The notes under the pieces: generated by a model | Databases searched by the model: none | What the model saw: the letters and a program-made list of their open reading frames with translations, nothing else | What the model was told of the DNA's origin: nothing | Translations under genes and position numbers: made by a program | NCBI GenBank assembly: GCA_937928575.1 | Contig: CALFWW010000128.1 | Coordinates: 1-32,787, forward strand | From: an uncultured Saprospiraceae bacterium | Lineage (GTDB): Bacteria; Bacteroidota; Bacteroidia; Chitinophagales; Saprospiraceae | Direction of reading: 5' to 3' | DNA length: 32,787 bases | Shown: positions 1 to 6,378 of the stretch, in pieces | Position numbering within the stretch: position 1 is the stretch's first letter | How the letters are laid out: every line of letters starts with the position of its first letter

Positions 1-183
1 AAATAATACTCTATAATTGCGGATATCTATGAGAAAATTTTACTGATGTCTGCGTTGGAAAGCCCTGTCTGCTTGGCGCAGTCAGGCAGGCTCGCCGTAA
101 CTAAGGCTATGTCTGCGTTTTCCGCCTTAATCTCAATAAAACTTTCCTCCATATAATAACCGCACTTATAGAGTACAATTTGT
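1..183 (+). repeat. MITE-like dispersed element, copy A
   Basis: A non-coding ~180-bp unit whose two ends are related inverted repeats: tactctataattgcgg at 7-22, and the reverse complement of the right end (about 158-177) reads tactctataagtgcgg. The interior, including a 27-nt hairpin at 64-90, recurs in opposite orientation at about 1052-1240. No ORF is visible, so it resembles a miniature inverted-repeat element rather than an IS. The left end coincides with the window edge, so the boundary and any target duplication cannot be judged. Confidence 0.6.
64..90 (+). repeat. 27-nt GC-rich hairpin, copy 1
   Basis: Starts cctgtctgc and ends gtcaggcagg, so the arms can pair imperfectly. It matches the reverse complement of the hairpin inserted in the broken tRNA gene (1411-1437) at 22 of 27 positions by eye, and it is identical to the reverse complement of 1143-1169. 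It is far richer in GC than the surrounding DNA and sits inside the larger repeat. Confidence 0.6.
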
Positions 184-402
184 TTAACAACCAAAAATAT
201 GAGGCTCCATCAACGTAGGACCATCCGGCTCTGTGATCATGATCCAACCTTCCCATGTTTTGCCATAAATAGATTTCTTATAGTACAATTCACCAAAGAT
301 GGCTTTTGGGTTTTTATTTCATGAACGTGATAAAAAAGAGCAGTATTCTGTGATATCCAAAAAATTTTGAAAAGACGAACATCAGTAGGAGAAAGAATGA
401 TA
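184..402 (-). pseudogene. Decayed fragment of an unidentified protein gene
   Basis: Read on the minus strand, two overlapping frames give convincing protein sequence without a start codon. The upstream part reads LSPTDVRLFKIFWISQNTA then LFYHVHEIK. After loss of one base in an A run near 312-318 it continues in another frame as NPKAIFGELYYKK, SIYGKTWEGW and ITEPDGPTLMEPHIFGC to a TAA at 184-186. The reading opens directly after an in-frame TAA and no ATG precedes it. The stop directly abuts the end of the MITE-like element, which suggests insertion-linked decay. I do not recognise the family. The residue mix (Trp, Gly, Pro, Tyr) argues against chance, but this is inference. Confidence 0.45.
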
Positions 403-663
403 GCCGTTTTAATTTAAATTAGGTAAAATATAACAAGGTGTTTTTGGTACTTCTATTAACTATTATATCTATAAATGAGATAATAAATCTGCCATCAAAG
501 TTTGTATATTCAACTAAAAAGACCAGAAAATGAGGGTAAAAGCAGAAAATTATTAAATAAATTGAAGAAACATCATTATTCTCGATTAGAAGTTGTTTCT
601 TCCGCATTTAATTAAAGATATTGATATAATATCTTGCTTTTTTATTTCACAATATATTTAACA
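403..663. other. AT-rich stretch upstream of the cold-shock gene
   Basis: No gene is supported. A 62-codon minus-strand ORF at 419-607 is low-complexity and hydrophobic and has no support. A short inverted repeat, agatatt at 616-622 with aatatct at 628-634, lies 30 bases before the cold-shock start and could form a small hairpin in the leader. No promoter matching TAnnTTTG was found. Confidence 0.4.
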
Positions 664-858
664 ATGAGTAACGGTACAGTAAAGTTTTTTAACGACGCCA
701 AAGGATTTGGATTCATAACACCAGATGACGGAGGAAAAGATGTTTTCGTTCATGTCAACGGTTTAAATGGCGTTTCAATTACAGAGGGAGACAAAGTCTC
801 TTATGATGTTGAAGAAGGAAAGAAAGGACCAAATGCAGTAAATGTTCAGGTAGTATAA
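664..858 (+). CDS. Cold-shock domain protein (CspA family)
   Basis: A 64-residue single OB-fold protein that binds single-stranded RNA or DNA and usually acts as an RNA chaperone in the cytoplasm. RNP1-like KGFGFI is at residues 13-18 and RNP2-like VFVHV at 27-31, and [10 protein letters not shown] is the usual N-terminus of the family. ATG at 664 was chosen; a longer reading would need a TTG at 634 and would add ten hydrophobic residues outside the fold. Length is normal for the family. A terminator follows at 887-920, so it is probably a single-gene transcript. It lies between two inverted copies of the MITE-like element. Which csp paralogue it is cannot be told. Confidence 0.95.
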   Translation: MSNGTVKFFNDAKGFGFITPDDGGKDVFVHVNGLNGVSITEGDKVSYDVEEGKKGPNAVNVQVV

Positions 859-886
859 CATTTTCAATTTTGTTCTAAAATTATAT

Positions 887-920
887 GGCCTGCTAGCTTT
901 TTGTTAGCGGGTCTTTTTTT
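887..920 (+). terminator. Rho-independent terminator of the cold-shock gene
   Basis: Nine-base stem ggcctgcta (887-895) with tagcgggtc (905-913), containing two G-U pairs, followed by a run of seven T. It starts 28 bases after the stop codon. Confidence 0.8.
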
Positions 921-949
921 GATAAAGATTGAACAGACAAGAACGTTTA

Positions 950-1020
950 TACAAATTGTAGTCTAAAAGTGCGGATATATTTTTCTCAAAGATAACCGTA
1001 ATTATAGACTACAATTTGTA
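950..1020. repeat. Short palindromic derivative of the MITE-like element
   Basis: A 71-bp unit with a perfect 16-bp terminal inverted repeat: tacaaattgtagtcta at 950-965 and its reverse complement at 1005-1020. The next bases inward (gtgcggatat and gataaccgta) match the ends of the 1-183 element. It therefore looks like two element ends joined with the interior deleted. Confidence 0.6.
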
Positions 1021-1051
1021 TAATACAGATTGTATTATATAATCGCGCTGG

Positions 1052-1240
1052 CTTGTACTACAAAAGGGCTTGCAAATTATATGGAGGAAAAATTTATTGA
1101 GAATAAGGCGAAAAACGTAAACATAGCCTTAGTTACGGTGAGCCTGCCTGACTGCGCCAAGCAGACAGGGCTTTTCAACGCAGATATCGATAAATTTTTC
1201 TCATAGATAACCGCCATTTTGGGGTTCAATCCGTATTATT
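1052..1240 (-). repeat. MITE-like dispersed element, copy B (inverted)
   Basis: Read on the minus strand it follows copy A closely: ctcatagataaccgcc end, ctgcgttgaaaagc, the 27-nt hairpin, ctcaccgtaactaaggctat, then ttctcaataaatttttcctccatataat. Differences are scattered substitutions and small indels, which suggests two older insertions rather than a recent duplication. No ORF is present. Together with the 71-bp palindrome it fills the stretch between the cold-shock terminator and the tRNA gene. Confidence 0.6.
1143..1169 (-). repeat. 27-nt GC-rich hairpin, copy 2
   Basis: Exact reverse complement of the hairpin at 64-90, at the same internal position of the inverted MITE-like copy. The hairpin was therefore already part of the element before it spread, or it is being kept conserved. 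Confidence 0.6.
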
Positions 1241-1243
1241 CAA

Positions 1244-1279
1244 CGAAAAAAAGCCCGACAAAAATGTCGAGCTTTTTTC
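1244..1279 (-). terminator. Terminator downstream of tRNA-Leu
   Basis: On the minus strand a stem built around gctcgac and gtcgggc, with loop attttt, is followed by a run of seven T. It starts five bases after the tRNA 3' end, so it ends the tRNA transcript. The flanking A and T runs lengthen the stem. Confidence 0.8.
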
Positions 1280-1283
1280 TAAG

Positions 1284-1365
1284 TACCTCCGGAGGGAATC
1301 GAACCCTCACTTCCGAAGAAACTGGATTTTGAATCCAGCGCGTCTACCAATTCCGCCACAGAGGC
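1284..1365 (-). tRNA. tRNA-Leu (anticodon CAA)
   Basis: An 82-nt type II tRNA. The minus strand starts GCCTCTGTGG and its acceptor arm pairs with CGGAGGT before discriminator A. The D arm contains GGAATTGGTAGAC. The anticodon arm is CTGGA-TTCAAAA-TCCAG, giving CAA, which reads UUG codons. A long variable arm (around CTTCGGAAG) precedes the T arm GAGGGTTCGATTCCCTC. Long variable arm, anticodon and A73 all fit leucine. The CCA end is not encoded. A broken copy of the same tRNA lies upstream. Confidence 0.95.
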
Positions 1366-1394
1366 AATGGAAAATTTTGGTATATATTTTAAAC

Positions 1395-1462
1395 GAAATT
1401 GGATTTTGAACCTGCCTTCCTGCGGAAAGCAGGCAGGTCCAGCGCAATAACCAATCCGCCAT
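1395..1462 (-). pseudogene. Broken tRNA-Leu copy split by a 27-nt hairpin
   Basis: On the minus strand ATGGCGGATTGGTTATTGCG CTGGA, then 27 extra bases, then TTCAAAATCCAATTTC. Without the extra bases this follows the 5' half of the neighbouring tRNA-Leu(CAA): TGGCGGAATTGG, GCGCTGGA, TTCAAAATCCAGTTTC. The insert sits exactly where the anticodon stem meets the loop. The acceptor 5' strand is degraded, and no variable arm, T arm or 3' acceptor strand follows. It cannot make a functional tRNA. It probably derives from a former tandem tRNA-Leu pair. Confidence 0.75.
1411..1437 (-). repeat. 27-nt GC-rich hairpin, copy 3, inserted in a tRNA copy
   Basis: Begins cctgccttcctgc and ends gcaggcagg; the arms pair imperfectly around ggaaa. 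Its reverse complement matches the hairpin at 64-90 at 22 of 27 positions. The flanks gaa/tcc rejoin precisely into tRNA-like sequence with no target-site duplication, so the insertion boundaries are visible to the base. Confidence 0.7.
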
Positions 1463-1558
1463 CATATTAGTGGAGATGAGGAAGAGGTGTAAAAATACAC
1501 GGACCAAGTTAATAGCTACATCTAGCCCAAAAAGGTGTACCAAACACGTCGTTTCTCA

Positions 1559-2080
1559 TCACGGCGCAAATTTATCCAAATTTTCCGCAATCCGCAATAA
1601 ATATCTCTTTTTTAGATAATAGGATTTAACTTTTTCTAAAGCCGTGTTATCTGAAGCTTCATCCGAATAATTTTCGATAATATCGGCGATGCTATTATAT
1701 AAGGTATCTTCCTTTTCTTTTAGCTGTTGGACCGTTTTGTTGTAGACTTTTTCATCAAAATCGAATTGCAGCTCCATTAATGGTTCGTTGATGTCCATCA
1801 TTTCCATTAGGAAGTCTTGTGGGATTTCATTTTTGCCTTCTTCTCCCAGGATTTCTTTTTCTTTTAAGATGTATTGCATGCGCTTATCAAAATCATTGAG
1901 CACTTTGTAAGCTTCATTGTTGAGCGTAGACAGACGAAGTGCTTCCGCTTGTTCCTCATCGGTAGCTAACGTATAAAAATCTGGATGGTACTTTTTACTG
2001 AGTGCATAAAATTGTTTACGCAGAGCGGCTTCATCCACTTTGAAGCTGACAGGGATCCCATAGAATTCGAAGTAGTTCAT
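1559..2080 (-). CDS. hscB: Fe-S cluster co-chaperone HscB (J-domain protein)
   Basis: A 173-residue cytoplasmic co-chaperone of the HscA/IscU iron-sulfur cluster pathway. The N-terminal J domain spans about residues 1-75, with the HPD motif at 32-34 that stimulates the Hsp70 partner. The C-terminal three-helix part (EIPQDFLMEMMDINEPL around 85-105) is the typical HscB region that binds the scaffold. Length matches HscB (about 170-175). ATG at 2080 is preceded by T-rich DNA with no Shine-Dalgarno site, usual in this phylum. rseP lies upstream on the same strand with a 119-bp gap filled by an AT-rich palindrome. No isc genes are in the window. Confidence 0.9.
   Translation of the reverse strand: MNYFEFYGIPVSFKVDEAALRKQFYALSKKYHPDFYTLATDEEQAEALRLSTLNNEAYKVLNDFDKRMQYILKEKEILGEEGKNEIPQDFLMEMMDINEPLMELQFDFDEKVYNKTVQQLKEKEDTLYNSIADIIENYSDEASDNTALEKVKSYYLKKRYLLRIAENLDKFAP
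1567..1598 (-). promoter_or_regulatory. Candidate promoter for the tRNA-Leu region
   Basis: On the minus strand ATTG (1598-1595), 20 bases, then TAAATTTG (1574-1567). This matches the known Bacteroidota pattern TTG...TAnnTTTG with the same spacing as the candidate before mltA. It lies in the last codons of hscB and points toward the broken tRNA and the intact tRNA-Leu. A transcript would start near 1560 and carry both. Confidence 0.5.
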
Positions 2081-2088
2081 TTTTTTTA

Positions 2089-2184
2089 TTAATTAAAAAT
2101 GTATAATAAAAATTTTAAAATAGGACGCTCTTTTCGCGTGCACACGTGGTCGTTCATTTTTAAATTATACATTATTAATTCCAA
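2089..2184. repeat. AT-rich palindromic intergenic element
   Basis: Left arm contains aattaaaaatgtataat and right arm aaattatacattattaatt, which are inverted copies. They flank a GC-richer centre with cgcgtgcacacgtgg. A similar arrangement (AT arms around gcatgcgtgggcacacgcg) occurs at about 5109-5200. It fills the gap between rseP and hscB and could fold in either transcript. Confidence 0.45.
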
Positions 2185-2199
2185 TACATTTCCCACTGA

Positions 2200-3546
2200 C
2201 TACTGGAAGAAAGCTCTGAATATATCCATTCCGTTGGCAAAGAGGACTAAACTGATGACAATCACAAAACCAGCAATCGTTGCATATTCCATAAACTTAT
2301 CACTTGGTTTACGACCAGTAATTATTTCCCATAACAAGAACATTACATGACCACCATCCAGGGCTGGAATCGGTAATAAGTTCATGAATGCTAAAATTAA
2401 AGATAAGATAGCTGTCATGGTCCAGAAGCGTTGCCAGTCCCACACATCTCCAAACATTTTACCAATGGTTCCAAATCCACCTAAACTTTCTGATGCCTTA
2501 ATCTTGCCTTTAAACATTTGTCCAAAAGCTTTGATCTGATCTCCTAAAAAGCCAGCTCCTTTTTTTGTTCCTAGTACCATCGCTTCACCAAATCCATAAG
2601 TCTCTTTTTTAAAGTCAAAGAAATGATCAGCAGCATAGGCTTGCACTCCAATAAGTCCTTCCTTTGGTGTCACTGCAAAGGATAAAGTATCTTTCTCATT
2701 TCTGAGTACTTGGATATCAATCGGAACCGCATTTTTTGACTTATTATAATCTACCATTTCCTTCCTAAAATTGACGTAATAAGGAACTGCTTTTCCATTC
2801 ATACCAATCACTTGATCTTTTGCTTGTAGACCCGCTTTTTTGGCAGGACCATCTGAGACTGCTTCTAGAACAAATGGAAATTGAATACCAAATAGATTTT
2901 TATCCTTTGTGCTCGAACTAGAAAGTAAGCCAATGAATTTTGGATCAATTGGAATGTTGACATTACTCCCATTTCTGTTGACGACAATATTTTTTGCGTC
3001 ATTCAATACAATTTCTCGAAGTAATTCTTTGTCATTAAATTTCGTAAAAGGGGTGTTATCTATTTTTAAAACTTTGTCTCCATGTTGCAAGCCCATTTCC
3101 AATCCTAATGAATCAGCATAGATTCCATACTTGGCATTTTCAGCAGGTAAATATTGAGTGCCATATCCAAAAAGGACCATTCCATATATGAAAAAACCTA
3201 ACAAGAAATTTACGGTAACTCCACCGAGCATGATAATCAATCGTTGCCAGGCTTTTTTAGATCTGAATTCCCAAGGCTGAGGCGGTTGTTTCATCTGTTC
3301 CCGATCCATGCTCTCATCGATCATTCCGGAGATTTTTACATAACCACCCAATGGCAACCAACCAACACCATATTCTGTTTCTCCCTTTTTGTATTTGAAA
3401 AGAGAAAACCAAGGATCGAAAAAGAGATAAAATTTTTCAACGCGGGTTCCGAAAAGTTTGGCAGGAATAAAATGCCCCAATTCGTGAAGAACAATCAGAA
3501 TCGATAAACTCAATATTAATTGTCCGGCTATAACCACGTACCCCAT
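2200..3546 (-). CDS. rseP: Site-2 intramembrane zinc metalloprotease RseP
   Basis: A 448-residue inner-membrane protease that cuts transmembrane substrates, typically anti-sigma factors after a first cleavage, releasing envelope-stress sigma factors. The zinc motif HELGH is at residues 21-25 in the first membrane helix, and the second metal site LDGG at 396-399 sits in NLLPIPALDGGH. A PDZ region is visible in the middle (AGLQAKDQVIGMNGKAVPYY) and a second, weaker one before it. Final membrane helices span about 415-440. Length is normal for the family. The start MGYVVIAG places the helix directly at the N-terminus, as expected. Physiological substrates are unknown here. Confidence 0.93.
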   Translation of the reverse strand: MGYVVIAGQLILSLSILIVLHELGHFIPAKLFGTRVEKFYLFFDPWFSLFKYKKGETEYGVGWLPLGGYVKISGMIDESMDREQMKQPPQPWEFRSKKAWQRLIIMLGGVTVNFLLGFFIYGMVLFGYGTQYLPAENAKYGIYADSLGLEMGLQHGDKVLKIDNTPFTKFNDKELLREIVLNDAKNIVVNRNGSNVNIPIDPKFIGLLSSSSTKDKNLFGIQFPFVLEAVSDGPAKKAGLQAKDQVIGMNGKAVPYYVNFRKEMVDYNKSKNAVPIDIQVLRNEKDTLSFAVTPKEGLIGVQAYAADHFFDFKKETYGFGEAMVLGTKKGAGFLGDQIKAFGQMFKGKIKASESLGGFGTIGKMFGDVWDWQRFWTMTAILSLILAFMNLLPIPALDGGHVMFLLWEIITGRKPSDKFMEYATIAGFVIVISLVLFANGMDIFRAFFQ

Positions 3547-3619
3547 AATAAAGTTTTAATTTTGTAAATTGTTCGGTAAATAAATTTGAAAAAATCGTAA
3601 TATTTGCACCGAACGGCTG

Positions 3620-3627
3620 CAAAGGTA
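3620..3627 (-). promoter_or_regulatory. Possible -7 element for rseP
   Basis: Minus strand TACCTTTG fits TAnnTTTG and lies 74 bases before the rseP start, but no TTG is found at the expected -33 spacing. Weak candidate. Confidence 0.3.
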
Positions 3628-3695
3628 ACATATATTCCAAAAAGATGTTCTAATTACCTGCTTTCTAACAACTAAAACCACTTTTTTCTGCAAAA

Positions 3696-4397
3696 ATGAA
3701 TCTCTTTTATACCAACGATATCAAAGACAATATTGGTTCCTTCGATGAAGTGGAAACGAGACATTGTATTCATTCATTGCGTAAGCAAATCGGAGACGTG
3801 ATTAATTTCGTGGATGGCAAAGGAAATTGGTATGCAGGAGCAATAACGAGTACTTCAAAAAAGTCTTTTCAAGTAACCGTTGATAAGACAGAAGCTAGGT
3901 CCAAAAATCGGTCAAATTATCTACACATCGCCATTGCACCGACCAAAAATATTGCTCGTTTTGAATGGTTTTTAGAGAAAGCAACTGAAATCGGAATTGA
4001 TGAAATTACACCTATTCTGACCTTTCACTCTGAGCGAAAAAGAATTCGGGTGGATCGATTGGAAAAAGTAGTGTTATCAGCTATGAAACAATCTTTAAAA
4101 GCAACTTTGCCAAAGATAAATGAATTGATAAAATACAAAGACTGGTTGAAATTAGAATCCAGCGGTCAGCAATATATCGCCTATGTAGAGGAGCAAAATC
4201 TGCAATTGAAAGATACCATTCAGTCAGGTCAAGACGTTACTATATTGATAGGTCCTGAAGGTGGATTTTCGAAAGAAGAAGTGGATTTGGCAAAAAATAA
4301 CAACTTTCAATCGGTATCTTTGGGGTCGAGTCGGTTGCGGACGGAGACAGCAGGAATTGTTGCCTGTCATACCAACCAAATAATTAATGAAATTTAA
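3696..4397 (+). CDS. rsmE: 16S rRNA m3U1498 methyltransferase RsmE
   Basis: A 233-residue SPOUT-class enzyme that methylates N3 of U1498 in 16S rRNA using S-adenosylmethionine. The N-terminal PUA-like part covers about residues 1-70. The C-terminal knotted methyltransferase part carries EKATEIG (94-100), IGPEGGF (185-191) and LGSSRLRTETA (209-219), the cofactor-binding signatures of the family. Length is typical. The stop codon is directly followed by the ATG of the DUF4159 gene, so the two are translated from one message. The ATG at 3696 follows caaaa with no Shine-Dalgarno site. Confidence 0.95.
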   Translation: MNLFYTNDIKDNIGSFDEVETRHCIHSLRKQIGDVINFVDGKGNWYAGAITSTSKKSFQVTVDKTEARSKNRSNYLHIAIAPTKNIARFEWFLEKATEIGIDEITPILTFHSERKRIRVDRLEKVVLSAMKQSLKATLPKINELIKYKDWLKLESSGQQYIAYVEEQNLQLKDTIQSGQDVTILIGPEGGFSKEEVDLAKNNNFQSVSLGSSRLRTETAGIVACHTNQIINEI

Positions 4398-5087
4398 ATG
4401 ATGAAAAAATATAAATCTCTTTTAGTTTATACACTTCTTACGTTGACCTCGCTTTTTATGTTGACCTCGTTTTCGACGGTAAAAATTGAAGGGGATAAAT
4501 TGCAACTGGCATTGGCAAAATATAACGGGGGAGGAGATTGGTATGCCAACCCAACTGCGTTACCCAATTTAGCAAAGTTTTGTAATCAACATTTAGGGAC
4601 TGATTTTGATTCGGATTATGCGACTGTAGAAATCGGAAGTGCAGAGTTGTTTAATTATCCATTTGTGCATATGACAGGTCACGGAAATGTAGTGTTTTCT
4701 GATGCCGAAGCAGAGAACTTACGGATGTACTTAATGGGTGGTGGTTTTCTTCACATTGATGATAATTACGGGATGGATCCTTATGTCCGACCTGCTATGA
4801 AAAAGGTATTCCCGGAATTGGAGTTGATAGAATTACCTTTCGAACATGAAGTTTATCACCAAAATTTTGAATTCAAAAATGGGCTACCAAAAATCCATAA
4901 ACACGATGATAAACCTTCTCAAGGGTTTGGATTGTTATGGGAAGGTCGATTGGTTTGTTTTTACTCCTATGAAACAGATTTAGGAGATGGATGGGAAGAT
5001 CAAGATGTCCATAAAGATACGCCTGAGATGCGGGAAAAGTCTTTGAGAATGGGGGCTAATTTGGTGCAGTTTGCGTTTGAGCAATAA
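4398..5087 (+). CDS. DUF4159 domain protein, exported
   Basis: A 229-residue protein with an N-terminal hydrophobic segment (about residues 8-26) that looks like a signal peptide or anchor, followed by one DUF4159 domain. The block GGGFLHIDD at 114-122 and the preceding YPFVHMTGHGNVVFS are characteristic of the family, which resembles glutamine-amidotransferase-like folds. Its biochemical function is not established. It starts at the base after the rsmE stop, so translational coupling is likely. ATG ATG gives two possible starts one codon apart. The stop codon lies inside the stem of the following terminator. Confidence 0.85.
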   Translation: MMKKYKSLLVYTLLTLTSLFMLTSFSTVKIEGDKLQLALAKYNGGGDWYANPTALPNLAKFCNQHLGTDFDSDYATVEIGSAELFNYPFVHMTGHGNVVFSDAEAENLRMYLMGGGFLHIDDNYGMDPYVRPAMKKVFPELELIELPFEHEVYHQNFEFKNGLPKIHKHDDKPSQGFGLLWEGRLVCFYSYETDLGDGWEDQDVHKDTPEMREKSLRMGANLVQFAFEQ

Positions 5088-5108
5088 AAAAGCGAAGCTT
5101 TTTTATTG
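5082..5108 (+). terminator. Terminator overlapping the DUF4159 stop codon
   Basis: A perfect 12-bp palindrome, caataaaaaagc (5082-5093), loop gaa, gcttttttattg (5097-5108). The TAA stop at 5085-5087 is part of the left arm. The six-T run in the right arm serves as terminator on the plus strand; the structure is symmetric and may also act on the minus strand. Confidence 0.75.
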
Positions 5109-5452
5109 AATTAAAAATGTAAAATTAAAAATTGAAAATATGACCGTTAGGGGCGTATGCATGCGTGGGCACACGCGTTGAGAATCAATTTACATTTCTT
5201 TTAGAAGGACAGTTAGAAATTAGAAATTTAAAATTAAAAATATGATCGTTAGGGCGTTGGAGCTCGTGTTCTATCGTAGCGGCGGTCTTTTAGCCGCCGA
5301 AAGAGAAGGTTCAAATAATTGACGATTCAAGAACGAACCCATCTCATCGATATTTACGAAAAGTCTCACGTAAGCAGACGAACCTAGATCAATTTATATT
5401 TTATAATTTTCAATTCTTTCTCTCAATTTTCAATTCCTTCCTAACAATCGAA
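5109..5452. repeat. Repeat-filled intergenic stretch
   Basis: No gene is seen. It holds two direct copies of an AT-rich unit running into a conserved tail: aaaattgaaaatatgaccgt then taggggcgt near 5130-5157, and aaaattaaaaatatgatcgt then tagggcgt near 5231-5258. The first is followed by gcatgcgtgggcacacgcg and an inverted AT arm (aatcaatttacatttc). The second is followed by a hairpin cggcgg/ccgccg at about 5280-5299 and ends in AT arms near 5400-5450. It is related to the element at 2089-2184. Confidence 0.45.
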
Positions 5453-5457
5453 TAAGT

Positions 5458-5676
5458 CTATTCAAAAAAAGCACTCCGTTTTTGTCGGATATAATCTCTT
5501 ACATTTAACCAAAATGCGGCAAATAAATAGAGGATGATGGGGGAGCCCATAGCTACGAAAGAAATGTAGATGAAATAGATTCTGATTCTTGCGGATGCGA
5601 TTCCCATTTTGTGTCCGAGGTATTCGCAGACACCGAAAGCTGATTTTTCGAAGAAGTCTTTAAATTTGGAAATCAT
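5458..5676 (-). CDS. Small PspC-domain membrane protein
   Basis: A 72-residue protein consisting of one PspC domain: an N-terminal segment FGVCEYLGHKMGIASARIRI (about residues 14-33), then one long hydrophobic helix (about 33-57) ending in a basic tail. PspC-domain proteins are inner-membrane components linked to envelope stress in enterobacteria. Stand-alone short versions are common in Bacteroidota and their role is not defined. No pspA or pspB is nearby. ATG at 5676 gives the standard family start. Its 3' end faces the DUF4159 gene across the repeat-filled stretch. Confidence 0.8.
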   Translation of the reverse strand: MISKFKDFFEKSAFGVCEYLGHKMGIASARIRIYFIYISFVAMGSPIILYLFAAFWLNVRDYIRQKRSAFFE

Positions 5677-5750
5677 AAATCACCATTTAGTAAGCGAAAG
5701 TTAATAAATATAACGGGAATATGGGGTATAGTTACGTCACGAAAAATGTT

Positions 5751-5783
5751 AAAAAAAATAGCTGCTACTTTGAGTAACAGCTA
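5751..5783 (-). terminator. Terminator of the PKD membrane protein gene
   Basis: Minus-strand stem tagctg/cagcta (5783-5778 with 5764-5759) and tact/agta with one mismatch and loop caa, followed by eight T (5758-5751). It lies 38 bases after the stop codon of the 5821-6378 gene. Confidence 0.8.
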
Positions 5784-5820
5784 AATTATCTTATTTACAG
5801 TTGGCTAAATATATTGGCGA

Positions 5821-6378
5821 TTAATCTTTCATTTCAGTAAATGCACCTTCGGGTACTTCGATTGATTCAGCAATTGTTATTGGGTTCTGATATAAAACCT
5901 TTGTTTGATTTTGATAAGACACAATCAACTTGACATTATATTTTCCTGCCTTTCTGTATGCATGTTTCACTTTTGAACTTCTCAATGTTCGTGAAATACC
6001 ATCTCCAAATTCTATTTTATAATTTGCGTTTTTTTGGTATCCTTCGACTTCAAAGACAATCAATTCTGAAGCTTCTTTGATGCCTTTGATATTGACTAGT
6101 GTGTTCTCTGATTTTTCTTTTAAAATTGGGATGGCAACTTCTGCTCTCGCAATTTGAGCTTTGTTGGTCGTAATTTTTTTCTTAGCGACCCGTTCATTTT
6201 TAGAATTATGAAAAAGGTTGTTGGAGCTTAATACAATGAATAGACCAGCAAAGCCAATCAACAACAATGACCACAAGATGATAGAGTCCCTTCCTGATTT
6301 TGAATCAAGGTGTTCCTGCTTTTTCACAAAAGCTTCTAGTTCTTTAGTGGTCAATTTCTTTTCAAAATTCTTTTTCAT
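5821..6378 (-). CDS. One-pass membrane protein with a PKD-like domain
   Basis: A 185-residue protein. Residues 1-30 are highly charged and presumably cytoplasmic; a single membrane helix spans about 32-51 (SIILWSLLLIGFAGLFIVL). A Lys-rich linker follows, then a PKD-like beta-sandwich at about 103-172 with FGDG at 124-127 and VKHAYRKAGKYNVKLIV. There is no cleavable signal peptide, so the domain should stay anchored facing the periplasm. Its start overlaps the stop of the upstream Hsp70-like/pseudokinase gene by four bases (ATGA), which argues for coupled translation and a shared job. A terminator follows. The specific function is unknown. Confidence 0.7.
   Translation of the reverse strand: MKKNFEKKLTTKELEAFVKKQEHLDSKSGRDSIILWSLLLIGFAGLFIVLSSNNLFHNSKNERVAKKKITTNKAQIARAEVAIPILKEKSENTLVNIKGIKEASELIVFEVEGYQKNANYKIEFGDGISRTLRSSKVKHAYRKAGKYNVKLIVSYQNQTKVLYQNPITIAESIEVPEGAFTEMKD

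Noticed and set aside
419-607. 62-codon minus-strand ORF upstream of csp
   Set aside because: Low-complexity hydrophobic translation from AT-rich DNA, no family resemblance, no promoter or coupling.
950-1240. CRISPR array from repeated short palindromes
   Set aside because: No regular spacing, no unique spacers of equal length and no cas genes; the repeats are copies of one longer element.
1411-1437. Group I-type intron in a tRNA-Leu anticodon loop
   Set aside because: Group I introns are hundreds of bases long with a conserved core; this insert is 27 nt and the tRNA copy lacks its 3' half.
1307-1543. 78-codon minus-strand ORF across the tRNA-Leu region
   Set aside because: It runs through the intact tRNA and its broken copy (the translation even contains the tRNA-derived LCGGIGRRAGFKIQ run), so it is a chance frame over RNA genes.
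3581-3588. TAAATTTG as the rsmE promoter
   Set aside because: The -7 pattern fits but the nearest TTTG is only 16 bases upstream instead of about 20, so support is too weak to annotate.
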